In this document: positions 16,177 through 26,262 of the stretch, one piece after another | Position numbering within the stretch: the stretch's first letter is position 1 | Layout: every line of letters starts with the position of its first letter | Source: Centipeda infelix ATCC 43532 | GTDB taxonomy: Bacteria > Bacillota > Negativicutes > Selenomonadales > Selenomonadaceae | DNA: 64,000 nt | Assembly: GCF_000234095.1 (NCBI RefSeq) | Contig: NZ_JH376798.1 | Location: 482,330-546,329 of the forward strand | Reading direction: 5' to 3' | Position numbers and translations under genes: made by a program | Notes under the pieces: generated by a model | What the model saw: only the letters and a program-made list of their open reading frames with translations | Databases searched by the model: none | Told to the model about the DNA's origin: nothing

Positions 16177-19100
16177 GTGAGCAGTATCTTCAAAAAGTTC
16201 AAGTATTTGATTCCTACGTCGGAGCTTGCGGGCGGTCATGCAGAGATGCATGAAGGCGGGCGCACATGGGAGAATATGTACCGCGACCGCTGGTCGTTCG
16301 ACAAGACGGTCCGCACGACGCACGGGGTCAACTGCACGGGCTCGTGCAGCTGGAACGTCCACGTCAAGAACGGCATTGTGGCGTGGGAGAATCAGGCGAC
16401 CGACTATCCGGAGACAGCGCCGGATATGCCGGACTTCGAGCCGCGCGGCTGTCCGCGCGGGACGACGTTCTCGTGGTATCTCTACAGTCCGCACCGTGTG
16501 AAGTACCCGTACATGCGCGGGGAACTCGCGGCTCTTTGGCGTGAGGCGCGTGCGGCGCATCCGAACGCGTACGAGGCGTGGAAGAGCATCGCCTCCGATC
16601 CCGCAAAGAAAAAGAAGTACAAGCAGGCGCGCGGCATGGGTGGCTTTGTGCGCTCGAACTGGCAGGAGGTCAGCGAGCTGATCGCCGCCTCCGTGCTCTA
16701 CACGGCGTACACGTATGGCTCCGACCGTATCTTTGGGTTTTCCGTTATCCCGGCGATGTCGATGCTGAGCTATGCGGCGGGTATTCGTTTTATCCAGATG
16801 ATGGGCGGCGTCGGGCTCTCGTTTTACGACTGGTACGCCGACCTGCCGCCAGCGAGCCCGCAGATCTGGGGCGAGCAGACGGACGTGCCCGAGTCGAGCG
16901 ACTGGTACAATGCGGGCTACCTCATCACATGGGGGTCGAACGTGCCGCTCACGCGTACGCCGGATGCACACTTTATGGCGGAGGTGCGCTACAAGGGTAC
17001 CAAGGTCGTGTCGATTGCGCCCGACTATGCCGAGTCCTCGATGTTTGCGGATACGTGGATCCCGCTCAAGGTGGGCAGCGACTCGGCAATGGCGATGGCG
17101 ATGGGTCACGTCATCCTGAAGGAGTACTACGTCGACAAGACGACCCCGTTCTTCCTCGAATACACGCGCAAATATACGGACTTCCCGTTCCTCGTGCGCA
17201 TCGAAAAGCGGGAGGATGGCACGTACGTCCCCGGGCGTATGCTCTCCTCACGCGATATGGGACGCGACGAAAAGCACGCGGACTTCCGCTACTACGTCGT
17301 GGACGACAAGACGGGCGAGATCGTCATTCCGAACGGCACGCTCGGCGAGCGTTGGAGCGATCAGGAGAAGTGGAACATCCGCGAGGAGAACCGCGACACG
17401 GGCGCAGAGATCTGCCCGCGCCTCTCCGTCTGGAACGAAAAGACGGGGACGGTGGAGGTCGAGCTGCCGTACTTCGGCAACGACCGCGCCAAGCGTACGC
17501 TGACGCGCGCCCTTCCCGTGCGCAGTGTCAAGACGGCGGACGGCGAGGTGCTCGTCACGACAGTCTACGATCTCACGCTTGCGAACTATGCGATTGACCG
17601 CGGCATCGGCGGCGAGAGCGCAGGCTCGTACGAGGACGACACGCCGTATACGCCCGCATGGCAGGAGAAGTACACGGGCATTGCGCCCGATCTCGTCATC
17701 AAGACGGCACGCGAGATCGCGGATAACGCCATCAAGACGAACGGCAGAACAATGATTATCATGGGCGGCGGCATCAACCACTGGTTCCACGCGGATGCCG
17801 TCTACCGCACGATCATCAACCTCCTGCTCTTTACGGGCTGCGAGGGGCGCAACGGCGGCGGCTGGGCGCACTACGTCGGACAGGAGAAGCTCCGTCCGAA
17901 TGAGGGCTGGGCGCGCATTATGAGCGGCTCGGACTGGCAGGCACCGCCGAAGCTGCTCAACTCCACCTCGTTCTACTACTTCGCGACCGACCAGTGGCGC
18001 AGCGACGAGATCCAGACGGATGCGATTACGGCGGCAAATGAGCCGGCGCGTTACAACCACGCGGCAGACTATGCTGTCATGGCGGCGCGCCTCGGTTGGG
18101 CACCGTCCTATCCAACGTTCAACCGCGGCTCGAACGACATCGCTGCAGATGCAAAGGCGGCGGGCTTCGAGGGTGCGGACGGCATCAAGAACTACATCGT
18201 GAAGAGCCTGAAGGACAAGAGCCTGCAGTTCGCATGGGAGGATCCCGATGCGCCGGAGAATTTCCCGCGCAACCTCTTTGTCTGGCGCTGCAACCTGCTC
18301 GGCTCGTCCGCGAAGGGCAACGACTACTTCCTCAAGTATCTCCTCGGCACGGAGAACAGCATCTTCCAGGAGGAGGACTGTGCGACGCGCCCGCAGGAGG
18401 TCAAGTGGCGCGAGAAGGAGGAGCTGGAGAAGCCGGGCGGCGCGCTCGAGGGCAAGCTCGACCTCCTCGTTGCGCTCGACTTCCGCATGGCGGGCAACGC
18501 GCTCTACTCCGACATCGTGCTGCCGACGGCGACATGGTACGAGAAGACGGATCTTTCCTCGACGGATATGCATCCCTTCGTCCATCCCTTCCAGCCCGCA
18601 GTCGACCCGCTCTGGGAGTCGCGCACGGACTGGGACATCTACCGCACACTGGCACAGGCAGTCTCGCAGGTGGCAAAGGACGCAAAGCTCACGCCGTACA
18701 CGAACATCGCCGCGACTCCGCTCGGGCATGACAGTGAGGCGGAGATCGCGCAGCCGGACGGTGTCGTGCGTGACTGGAGCAAGGGCGAGTGCGAGCCGAT
18801 CCCCGGCAAGACGATGCCGAACATCGCGTCCAACACCATCGACTATACGAAGCTCTATGAGAAGTGGATTGCCCTCGGCCCGAATGCGGGCGGCAAGACG
18901 GCGAGCCACGGCAATACGTGGGACTCGGCGGAGGACTACGAGGAGATCCGACAGCGCAACGGCATCATCCAGAACAAGGATTATGTGTCCTACGGCTGCC
19001 CCTCGATCTATGAGGCGCGGCAGGCGATTGATGCAGTGCTTGGAATGTCCCCGACCACCTGCGGCAGGACGGCAGTCCGCGCATGGGAGGCGGTCGAAAA

Positions 19101-19872
19101 GCGCACGGGTCTCGACAACCTCGTGAAGCTCGCGAAGGATCGCGAGGACGAGCGGTTTACTTACGATCAGGTCATTGCGCAGCCGCGTGAGACGATCACG
19201 GCACCGACCTTTACGGGCAGCAATCAGAACCGCCGCTATACCCCCTTTACGAACAACGTGGAGGAACTCATTCCGTTCCGCACGTTGACGGGGCGGCAGC
19301 ATTTCTACATGGATCACGAGGTCATGCGCGAGTTCGGCGAGGCACAGGCGGTCTACCGTCCGATCCTCGACTTCCGTCCGATGAACAAGTCGCTGAACGG
19401 CACGCAGAAGGAAATTACGCTGAAGTACCTCACGCCCCACAACAAGTGGAGCACGCACAGTATGTACTTCGATGCGCAGCAGATGCTCACGATGTTCCGC
19501 GGCGGGCAGAGTGTCTGGATGAGCGAAAAGGATGCGGCGGAGATCGGCGTGAAGGACAACGACTGGATCGAGCTCTACAACCGCAACGGTGTCGTCGCCT
19601 CGCGCGTCGTCGTCTCGCCGCGTATCCCGCATGGTGCCGTGTTCATGCACCACGCGCAGGATCGCCACATCAACGTGCCGGGCTCGAAGATCTCGGGCAC
19701 GCGCGCGGGCACGCACAACACGCCGACGCACATCCACATCAAGCCCACCCACCTCATTGGCGGCTACGGGCAGCTCAGCTACGGTTTCAACTACTACGGC
19801 CCGACGGGCAATCAGCGCGACTCGTACGTCGTCGTGCGGCGCATGGAGGAGGTAGATTGGCTTGAAGATTAA
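16177..19872 (+). CDS. narG: Respiratory nitrate reductase alpha subunit
   Basis: 1231 residues. Catalytic molybdenum subunit that reduces nitrate to nitrite on the cytoplasmic face of the membrane. The N-terminal [4Fe-4S] site uses His49, Cys53, Cys57 and Cys92 (THGVNCTGSC, GCPRGTTFSW), the His-containing cluster typical of NarG. The Mo-ligand Asp lies near residue 236 in GEQTDVPES, followed by TWGSNVPLTRTPDAHF. GGGINHWFHADAVYR and FTGCEGRNGGGWAHYVGQEK belong to the bis-MGD site. No twin-arginine signal is present, consistent with a cytoplasm-facing enzyme. GTG start with GGAGGGG upstream. First gene of narGHJI; its end overlaps narH by 11 bases. Length and order are standard. Confidence 0.97.
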   Translation: MSSIFKKFKYLIPTSELAGGHAEMHEGGRTWENMYRDRWSFDKTVRTTHGVNCTGSCSWNVHVKNGIVAWENQATDYPETAPDMPDFEPRGCPRGTTFSWYLYSPHRVKYPYMRGELAALWREARAAHPNAYEAWKSIASDPAKKKKYKQARGMGGFVRSNWQEVSELIAASVLYTAYTYGSDRIFGFSVIPAMSMLSYAAGIRFIQMMGGVGLSFYDWYADLPPASPQIWGEQTDVPESSDWYNAGYLITWGSNVPLTRTPDAHFMAEVRYKGTKVVSIAPDYAESSMFADTWIPLKVGSDSAMAMAMGHVILKEYYVDKTTPFFLEYTRKYTDFPFLVRIEKREDGTYVPGRMLSSRDMGRDEKHADFRYYVVDDKTGEIVIPNGTLGERWSDQEKWNIREENRDTGAEICPRLSVWNEKTGTVEVELPYFGNDRAKRTLTRALPVRSVKTADGEVLVTTVYDLTLANYAIDRGIGGESAGSYEDDTPYTPAWQEKYTGIAPDLVIKTAREIADNAIKTNGRTMIIMGGGINHWFHADAVYRTIINLLLFTGCEGRNGGGWAHYVGQEKLRPNEGWARIMSGSDWQAPPKLLNSTSFYYFATDQWRSDEIQTDAITAANEPARYNHAADYAVMAARLGWAPSYPTFNRGSNDIAADAKAAGFEGADGIKNYIVKSLKDKSLQFAWEDPDAPENFPRNLFVWRCNLLGSSAKGNDYFLKYLLGTENSIFQEEDCATRPQEVKWREKEELEKPGGALEGKLDLLVALDFRMAGNALYSDIVLPTATWYEKTDLSSTDMHPFVHPFQPAVDPLWESRTDWDIYRTLAQAVSQVAKDAKLTPYTNIAATPLGHDSEAEIAQPDGVVRDWSKGECEPIPGKTMPNIASNTIDYTKLYEKWIALGPNAGGKTASHGNTWDSAEDYEEIRQRNGIIQNKDYVSYGCPSIYEARQAIDAVLGMSPTTCGRTAVRAWEAVEKRTGLDNLVKLAKDREDERFTYDQVIAQPRETITAPTFTGSNQNRRYTPFTNNVEELIPFRTLTGRQHFYMDHEVMREFGEAQAVYRPILDFRPMNKSLNGTQKEITLKYLTPHNKWSTHSMYFDAQQMLTMFRGGQSVWMSEKDAAEIGVKDNDWIELYNRNGVVASRVVVSPRIPHGAVFMHHAQDRHINVPGSKISGTRAGTHNTPTHIHIKPTHLIGGYGQLSYGFNYYGPTGNQRDSYVVVRRMEEVDWLED

Positions 19873-21283
19873 AGCACAGATTGCGATGGTCATGAATCTG
19901 GACAAGTGCATTGGCTGTCACACGTGCTCCATCCTTTGCAAAAATGTTTGGACGAACCGACGCGGCGCAGAGTATATGTATTTCAACAACGTCGAGACCA
20001 AACCTGGCATCGGCTATCCGAAGCAGTGGGAGAACCAGGAGAAGTGGAAGGGCGGCTGGGAGCTGAAGGATGGCAAGCTCGGCCTCAGAACAGGCGGCAT
20101 GATGACGCGTCTGGCGAAGCTGTTCTACCATCCGCAGCAGCCCGAGATGGACGACTACTATGAGCCGTGGACGTACGACTATGAGACGCTGATTCACACG
20201 AAGCGGCGCAACCATCAGCCGGTTGCACGTCCGCGCTCGCTGATTACGCAGAAGCGCATGGAGATCAAGTGGGGGCCGAACTGGGAGGACGACCTCGCAG
20301 ACGGACAGTCCGCACGCAAGGACTACAACCTCAGCAAGATGGGACAGGAGATCACGCTCGAGTTCCACGACATCTTCATGAAGCATCTGCCGCGTCTCTG
20401 CAACCACTGCCTCAACCCCGCGTGCGTTGCGGCGTGCCCCTCGGGCGCGATCTACAAGCGCGACGAGGACGGCGTGGTGCTCATTTCGCAGGATGGCTGC
20501 CGCGGCTGGCGGCACTGCGTCCCGTCCTGCCCGTACAAGAAGATCTACTACAACTGGGAGACGAACAAGGCGGAGAAGTGCACGTTCTGCTTCCCGCGCC
20601 TTGAGAACGGTCTGCCGACCGTGTGCAGTGACGGCTGTGTCGGCCGTATGCGCTACATCGGTGTTCTGCTCTACGATGCGGACAAGGTTAAGGCGGCGGC
20701 ATCCACGCCCGATCCGAAGGATATTTACAAGGCATACCTCGGTGCGCTCTGCGACCCGAACGATCCCGCGACCGTTGCGGCGGCACAGGCAGCGGGCATC
20801 CCCGACCGCTGGATCCGTGCGGCGCAGAACTCGCCGTCGTACAAGCTGATCGCCGAGTGGCAGCTCGCATTCCCGCTCCATCCGGAGTACCGCACGCTGC
20901 CGAATGTCTGGTACGTACCGCCCCTCAGCCCGATTGCACGACGCGTGGAGGAGAAGGTCTTCTTCCCCGGTGCGGCGGAGATGCGTATTCCTGTCGCCTA
21001 CCTCGCGCAGCTGCTGACGGCGGGGGATGAGGCTGCGATCGAGCGCGTCCTGCGCGTCCTGCTCGAACTGCGTGCCGTCATGCGGACAAAGCAGACGGGC
21101 GAGGAACTGCCGGCGAACCTTACGCACGATATTGAGACGTATGAGGCGATGTACCGCCTCCTCGGCATTGCCAAGCGCCGCGATCGCTTCAACATCCCCG
21201 CAGGTCTGCAGGATGTTACGCACGAGAAGCTGCGTGAACTGCAGGGCTCGGTCGGCTATGCCTGTCCCGGAGGGTGCTGCTGA
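19862..21283 (+). CDS. narH: Respiratory nitrate reductase beta subunit
   Basis: 473 residues. Electron-transfer subunit passing electrons from NarI heme to NarG. Four cysteine groups are readable: CIGCHTCSILCKN near residue 16, CNHCLNPACVAACP near 180, CRGWRHCVPSCP near 216 (Trp in place of one Cys, marking the [3Fe-4S] cluster) and CTFCFPRLENGLPTVCSDGC near 240. Together they hold three [4Fe-4S] and one [3Fe-4S] centres. The TTG start lies inside the end of narG, in another frame, so translation is coupled. The stop overlaps the narJ start (TGATG). Confidence 0.97.
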   Translation: MKIKAQIAMVMNLDKCIGCHTCSILCKNVWTNRRGAEYMYFNNVETKPGIGYPKQWENQEKWKGGWELKDGKLGLRTGGMMTRLAKLFYHPQQPEMDDYYEPWTYDYETLIHTKRRNHQPVARPRSLITQKRMEIKWGPNWEDDLADGQSARKDYNLSKMGQEITLEFHDIFMKHLPRLCNHCLNPACVAACPSGAIYKRDEDGVVLISQDGCRGWRHCVPSCPYKKIYYNWETNKAEKCTFCFPRLENGLPTVCSDGCVGRMRYIGVLLYDADKVKAAASTPDPKDIYKAYLGALCDPNDPATVAAAQAAGIPDRWIRAAQNSPSYKLIAEWQLAFPLHPEYRTLPNVWYVPPLSPIARRVEEKVFFPGAAEMRIPVAYLAQLLTAGDEAAIERVLRVLLELRAVMRTKQTGEELPANLTHDIETYEAMYRLLGIAKRRDRFNIPAGLQDVTHEKLRELQGSVGYACPGGCC

Positions 21284-21813
21284 TGGATACGAACCGCATT
21301 CAGACACCGCTCCTCCTCACCTCCTATCTGTTCGAGTATCCCTCGGAAACGTGGTGGGAGAGTGTTCCCACCCATGCAGCAGCGGTCGCGGATGTCGAGC
21401 GTCCGCAGTCGCGCGAGGTCTTCGAGGAGTTCTTCGGCTACATCGGAGAGAGCGACCGGCAGGAGTTCGAGGATGCCTATGTGCGTGCCTTTGACTTCTC
21501 GCAAAACACGAACCTCTATCTCACGACGCACAACCGCACGGATTTCGGCAAGCAGTCCGAGGAGATGCTCGCATACAAGCAGCTCTTTCTCGATGCGGGC
21601 TATGATCTCGACCACGAACTGCCCGACTACCTGCCCGCGATCCTCGAGCTCGCGGCGGCGGTGTCCGACAGGGAGGCTCTGCACATCCTGACCGAGGTGC
21701 GTCCGAAACTGGAACTGCTGCGCGACCGTCTGATCGAGGCGAAGCTGCCCTACGCATTTCTCCTCGATGTCGTGCTCACGGAGGCGGCGGGCCTTGAAGG
21801 GAGGACAGCATAA
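21283..21813 (+). CDS. narJ: Nitrate reductase assembly chaperone
   Basis: 176 residues. NarJ-type (TorD/DmsD superfamily) chaperone that binds apo-NarG and allows molybdenum-cofactor and Fe-S insertion before docking on NarI; it is not part of the final enzyme. The all-helical protein has the expected beginning LLTSYLFEYPSETWW and DFSQNTNLYLTTHNRTD segment, and the length is normal for the family. ATG overlaps the narH stop as TGATG, with GGAGGG about ten bases upstream; its own TAA overlaps the narI ATG. Confidence 0.92.
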   Translation: MDTNRIQTPLLLTSYLFEYPSETWWESVPTHAAAVADVERPQSREVFEEFFGYIGESDRQEFEDAYVRAFDFSQNTNLYLTTHNRTDFGKQSEEMLAYKQLFLDAGYDLDHELPDYLPAILELAAAVSDREALHILTEVRPKLELLRDRLIEAKLPYAFLLDVVLTEAAGLEGRTA

Positions 21814-22478
21814 TGAAACAATTCGCATGGGGCATCCTGCCCTACATCGCGTTCACGTTCCTCATCGTGGGGACGATCGTGCGCTACACCGTCTTTGAGC
21901 GGAACTGGACGACGAAGTCCAGTCAGTTCCTCTCCAAGAGCGACCTGAAGATCGCAGGCCCGATGTTCCACCTCGGCCTCGTCATGGCACTCGGCGGCCA
22001 CATCATTGGCGTGCTTATCCCGAAGTTTATGACCGAGGCGGCGGGCATCAACGAGCACCTTTACCACATGATCGCGCTCGGCGGCGGTGCGCCCGCAGGC
22101 GTACTCTTCTTCGGGGGGTTCATTCTGCTCCTCATCCGCCGTTTTGGCAAAGACCGCATGGCGGTCAACACGTCGATGATGGACAAGTGGCTCTATCTGT
22201 TCCTCTTCCTTGCGATCTTCTCTGGCTGTGCGTCCACGACGCTGAACGCCGTGCAGGGCGGCTTTGACTATCGCGAGACCATCTCGCCGTGGTTCCGCTC
22301 GGTTCTCGCGCTCAGCCCCGAGATCGACTACATGGAGAACGTGCCGCTTATGTTCCGTATCCATATGTTCTCGTGGATGGCGGTCGCGTTCCTCTTTCCA
22401 TTCTCGCGTCTCGTCCACTGCCTCAGCGCACCCTTTGAGTACCTCGTGCGCAGCCCGATCATCTATCGGAAGAAGTAA
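21813..22478 (+). CDS. narI: Nitrate reductase gamma subunit, diheme cytochrome b
   Basis: 221 residues with five hydrophobic segments. Membrane anchor that takes electrons from the quinol pool and passes them through two b-type hemes to NarH. Candidate axial histidines are in FHLGLVMALGGHIIG (second helix) and in RIHMFSWM and RLVHCL near the C-terminus, the usual pairs. Start ATG overlaps the narJ TAA. A terminator follows. The need for heme b links this operon to the ahbC/ahbD heme genes at 51.8-54.2 kb. Confidence 0.95.
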   Translation: MKQFAWGILPYIAFTFLIVGTIVRYTVFERNWTTKSSQFLSKSDLKIAGPMFHLGLVMALGGHIIGVLIPKFMTEAAGINEHLYHMIALGGGAPAGVLFFGGFILLLIRRFGKDRMAVNTSMMDKWLYLFLFLAIFSGCASTTLNAVQGGFDYRETISPWFRSVLALSPEIDYMENVPLMFRIHMFSWMAVAFLFPFSRLVHCLSAPFEYLVRSPIIYRKK

Positions 22479-22487
22479 GATTGTCTT

Positions 22488-22524
22488 GAATGTCGCTGCA
22501 GAAATGTGGCGGCATTCTTTTATT
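22488..22524 (+). terminator. Terminator of narGHJI
   Basis: GAATGTCGC (22488-22496) pairs with GCGGCATTC (22509-22517), with one G-U pair, followed by TTTTATTT. It starts ten bases after the narI stop. Confidence 0.8.
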
Positions 22525-22552
22525 TGACCAATGTGGAAGAATTATCTATAAT
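22524..22552 (+). promoter_or_regulatory. Sigma-70 promoter before the 97-residue gene
   Basis: TTGACC (22524-22529), 17-base spacer, TATAAT (22547-22552). It starts directly at the end of the nar terminator. Confidence 0.75.
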
Positions 22553-22592
22553 AAAAAGGATTATTAAGAGAGCAGAAAGGATGGAATGAGCG

Positions 22593-22886
22593 ATGAGCGA
22601 GACGAATGTAGGGGAAATGATTCGTTCGATGAGCGAGCAGCGCGTGGAGGGGATGCGCGCTGCTTTTGAGGCGGATCTTATGGCGGCGTTTGAAAAGGGA
22701 AAAGAGGCCGGCAAGGCGGAGGGGATCAGCGAAGGCGAGTTCCGCGGGCGCAAGCAGGGCGTGATCCGTGTCGCGATGAACTGTCTGCGTGCGGGAATCG
22801 ACCTTGAGACGGCGGCAAAGGCTGCAGAACTGCCCGTGCCGATCATCCGCAAGCTTGCGCAGGACAACGGCATCGAGCTAGCATAA
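22593..22886 (+). CDS. Small protein resembling the C-terminal tail of Rpn/YhgA-type nucleases
   Basis: 97 residues. The centre (AFEKGKEAGKAEGISEGEFRG) is the charged EGKxEGxxEG helix typical of the C-terminal part of Rpn family (PD-(D/E)XK, transposase-like YhgA) proteins, followed by VIRVAMNCLRAGIDLETAAKAAELPVPIIRKL, which matches their closing helix-turn-helix-like segment. The nuclease domain that normally precedes this is absent, so it is either a decayed remnant or a small stand-alone regulator. A good promoter and an AAAGG RBS suggest it is expressed. It is 71 bases before the glucosidase gene. Confidence 0.65.
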   Translation: MSETNVGEMIRSMSEQRVEGMRAAFEADLMAAFEKGKEAGKAEGISEGEFRGRKQGVIRVAMNCLRAGIDLETAAKAAELPVPIIRKLAQDNGIELA

Positions 22887-22900
22887 CACGACGCATGTGA

Positions 22901-24405
<1,505 letters not shown>

Positions 24406-24475
24406 CCGCATCACGCTCGAAGTTCGAATTGCAGGCGGAACAATCCTATCGATTCATGCGTGGAGCTGACATTGG

Positions 24476-24516
24476 GGTGCTGCTGTACGTTTCTTTCGTG
24501 CAGCAGTGCCTTTTTC
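24476..24516 (+). terminator. Rho-independent terminator before the DUF389 gene
   Basis: GGTGCTGCTGTACG (24476-24489) pairs with CGTGCAGCAGTGCC (24497-24510), with G-U pairs, followed by TTTTT. It probably ends the GH1 transcript. Confidence 0.75.
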
Positions 24517-24532
24517 TTAGGAGATGATTTGT

Positions 24533-25903
24533 TTGATTTGGGATAAGCTAAAAGATTTTTTTGACCTGCATGGAGACATTGCATCACTACAGGAAATTAC
24601 AGAGCGAATCAATGCCGGCGTGCAGTTTCGGGGGACGAATCTCAGCGTCCTGATACTGGCGATCTTCATTGCCTCCATCGGCCTCAATATGAACAGCACT
24701 GCCGTCGTCATCGGCGCGATGCTGATCTCTCCGCTGATGGGGTCAATCCTTGGGATTGGCTATGGCCTTGCCCGTTATGACAGCACATATATCCGTTCCA
24801 GTGCGGGAAGTCTGCTCGCTCAAGTGATCATTTCGGTTGCCACATCGACGCTTTATTTTTTCCTCACACCGATCGATGCCCCTTCGTCGGAGCTGCTTGC
24901 ACGGACATCGCCGACCATCTGGGATGTTTTGATCGCGGTCTTTGGCGGCCTCGCGGGCATCATCGGGGTAACCCGCAAAGCGGGCGGGAATGTCATCCCC
25001 GGTGTTGCGATTGCGACGGCTCTTATGCCTCCTCTCTGTACCGCAGGATATGGCATTGCGACGGGCGTGACGGCGTACACCGTGGGGGCACTCTATCTGT
25101 TCTTTATCAACAGTTTCTTTATCTGTCTGACGGCATTTGTGGTTCTCCAAATCATTGATATCCCCTCGAAGATTGCGCGGGATTCTGTTGAATTTTCAAG
25201 ACAGAAACGCTATTTGCTGACGGCTGCCATACTTGTCACTCTGCCCAGCTGTTTTTTTGCGTATCAGAGCGTGCAGGAAAATCTGGAGAACGCGCAGGCG
25301 AAGATTTATATCGAGGAGAACTTCAAAGCACCGCCCCATTTGGCAATCTCCTATACGTTGGACAACGAGAAGAAAATACTGACGGTATTTACGATTGCCG
25401 GAATATCAGAGGATGACTTGGTGGCATTGACGGAGAAACTGCATGAAAAGGCACACCTCAGGCCGTTCCAGTTGGAGGTCTTTTCCGCCGAAACGGTGGA
25501 AGAGCGGGAAAAGATGGAGGCGATGATCGATCAAAGACTCAGTGAGGTTGAAAAAAGAGCCATTCCCTCTGTGCAGGAACAGCAGACCGTGACCGCACTC
25601 AAGTCTGCCCGCGAGGAAAGCGAGAAACAGGGCTCTTACATATTGGACTGGAATCGTGAGGCACGCATCGTATTTCCGCAAATCTCCCGCATCGCCGTCG
25701 GGAGTGTGCAAGCCCCTGCTCCGGCGGCAGATAAAGCGGCTGCGCTGCATGAAACGCAAATTGCGTTCATATATCTGCAATCGGATATGGACGAAGCGTC
25801 GCGTGCTCGCTTGACCGAATGGATTTCGGACAAAGCAAAGAACCGTGTAGAGGTGCACTTCCTCCCCGAAGTTCCACCAGCAGAGGCAAAAAAGGGATTG
25901 TAA
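24533..25903 (+). CDS. DUF389 membrane protein
   Basis: 456 residues. The N-terminal 230 residues hold about six membrane helices with the DUF389 signature (AGVQFRGTNLSVLILAIFIASIGLNMNS, VIGAMLISPLMGSILGIGYG split over two helices, AVFGGLAGIIGVTRK, GVAIATALMPPLCTAGYGIA). A soluble region of about 225 residues follows. DUF389 proteins have no settled function. I chose TTG 24533 because AGGAG at 24519-24523 leaves nine bases to it but none to the in-frame ATG at 24524. The stop codon TAA is also the first bases of a full-length repeat copy. Confidence 0.85.
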   Translation: MIWDKLKDFFDLHGDIASLQEITERINAGVQFRGTNLSVLILAIFIASIGLNMNSTAVVIGAMLISPLMGSILGIGYGLARYDSTYIRSSAGSLLAQVIISVATSTLYFFLTPIDAPSSELLARTSPTIWDVLIAVFGGLAGIIGVTRKAGGNVIPGVAIATALMPPLCTAGYGIATGVTAYTVGALYLFFINSFFICLTAFVVLQIIDIPSKIARDSVEFSRQKRYLLTAAILVTLPSCFFAYQSVQENLENAQAKIYIEENFKAPPHLAISYTLDNEKKILTVFTIAGISEDDLVALTEKLHEKAHLRPFQLEVFSAETVEEREKMEAMIDQRLSEVEKRAIPSVQEQQTVTALKSAREESEKQGSYILDWNREARIVFPQISRIAVGSVQAPAPAADKAAALHETQIAFIYLQSDMDEASRARLTEWISDKAKNRVEVHFLPEVPPAEAKKGL

Positions 25904-26066
25904 GGAATCGCTGATAAAATAGTCTCTCAGATTGGCGTAGATTTTTCGTCCTGTCAAGGAGACAAACCAGACGCATAGCCAAAGCTATGTGGAGGATTTG
26001 TCGACAAAGAGAGGGCGAAAAAGATGCGTCAAGATGGCGGTGCTGAATTTATCAGTGCTTCCGTAA
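25901..26066 (+). mobile_element. MITE-like element, complete copy 1
   Basis: About 166 bases beginning TAAGGAATCGCTGATAAAAT and ending CTGAATTTATCAGTGCTTCC. The ends are imperfect inverted repeats of about 20 bases (the right end read in reverse is GGAAGCACTGATAAATTCAG). It carries no open frame that could be a transposase, so it is non-autonomous. It shares most of its length with 27596-27763, including an internal AGCCAAAGCTATGTGGAGGA block. It starts on the stop codon of the DUF389 gene. Confidence 0.75.
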
Positions 26067-26167
26067 TCCGTGGCTGAGCGCACGCTATGCACATCGTGTG
26101 AGCGAATCGGAAATAAGGAGCAAAAGTAATTGCAAACGGGATAGAAAAATTGTACGCGGAAAAAAAC

Positions 26168-26197
26168 TTGTCACCCTTTTGAACTTTGTGATAAAAT
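26168..26197 (+). promoter_or_regulatory. Promoter of the NhaD/ArsB-type transporter gene
   Basis: TTGTCA (26168-26173), 18-base spacer, TAAAAT (26192-26197). The leader to the ATG is about 60 bases. The 100 bases between the repeat and this promoter show no other feature. Confidence 0.6.
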
Positions 26198-26262
26198 GAA
26201 CAAAGTCGCGCGTGTGGCGGGCTGTGAGCCGCACGCGAATCGAATACAAAGGAGGCGCTTAC

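Noticed and set aside
17248..19911. Very long open frame (887 codons) on the minus strand opposite narG
   Set aside because: It mirrors narG in antisense; GC-rich codon bias creates such shadows. Its translation is rich in Arg, Val and Ala, has no family features and no RBS.
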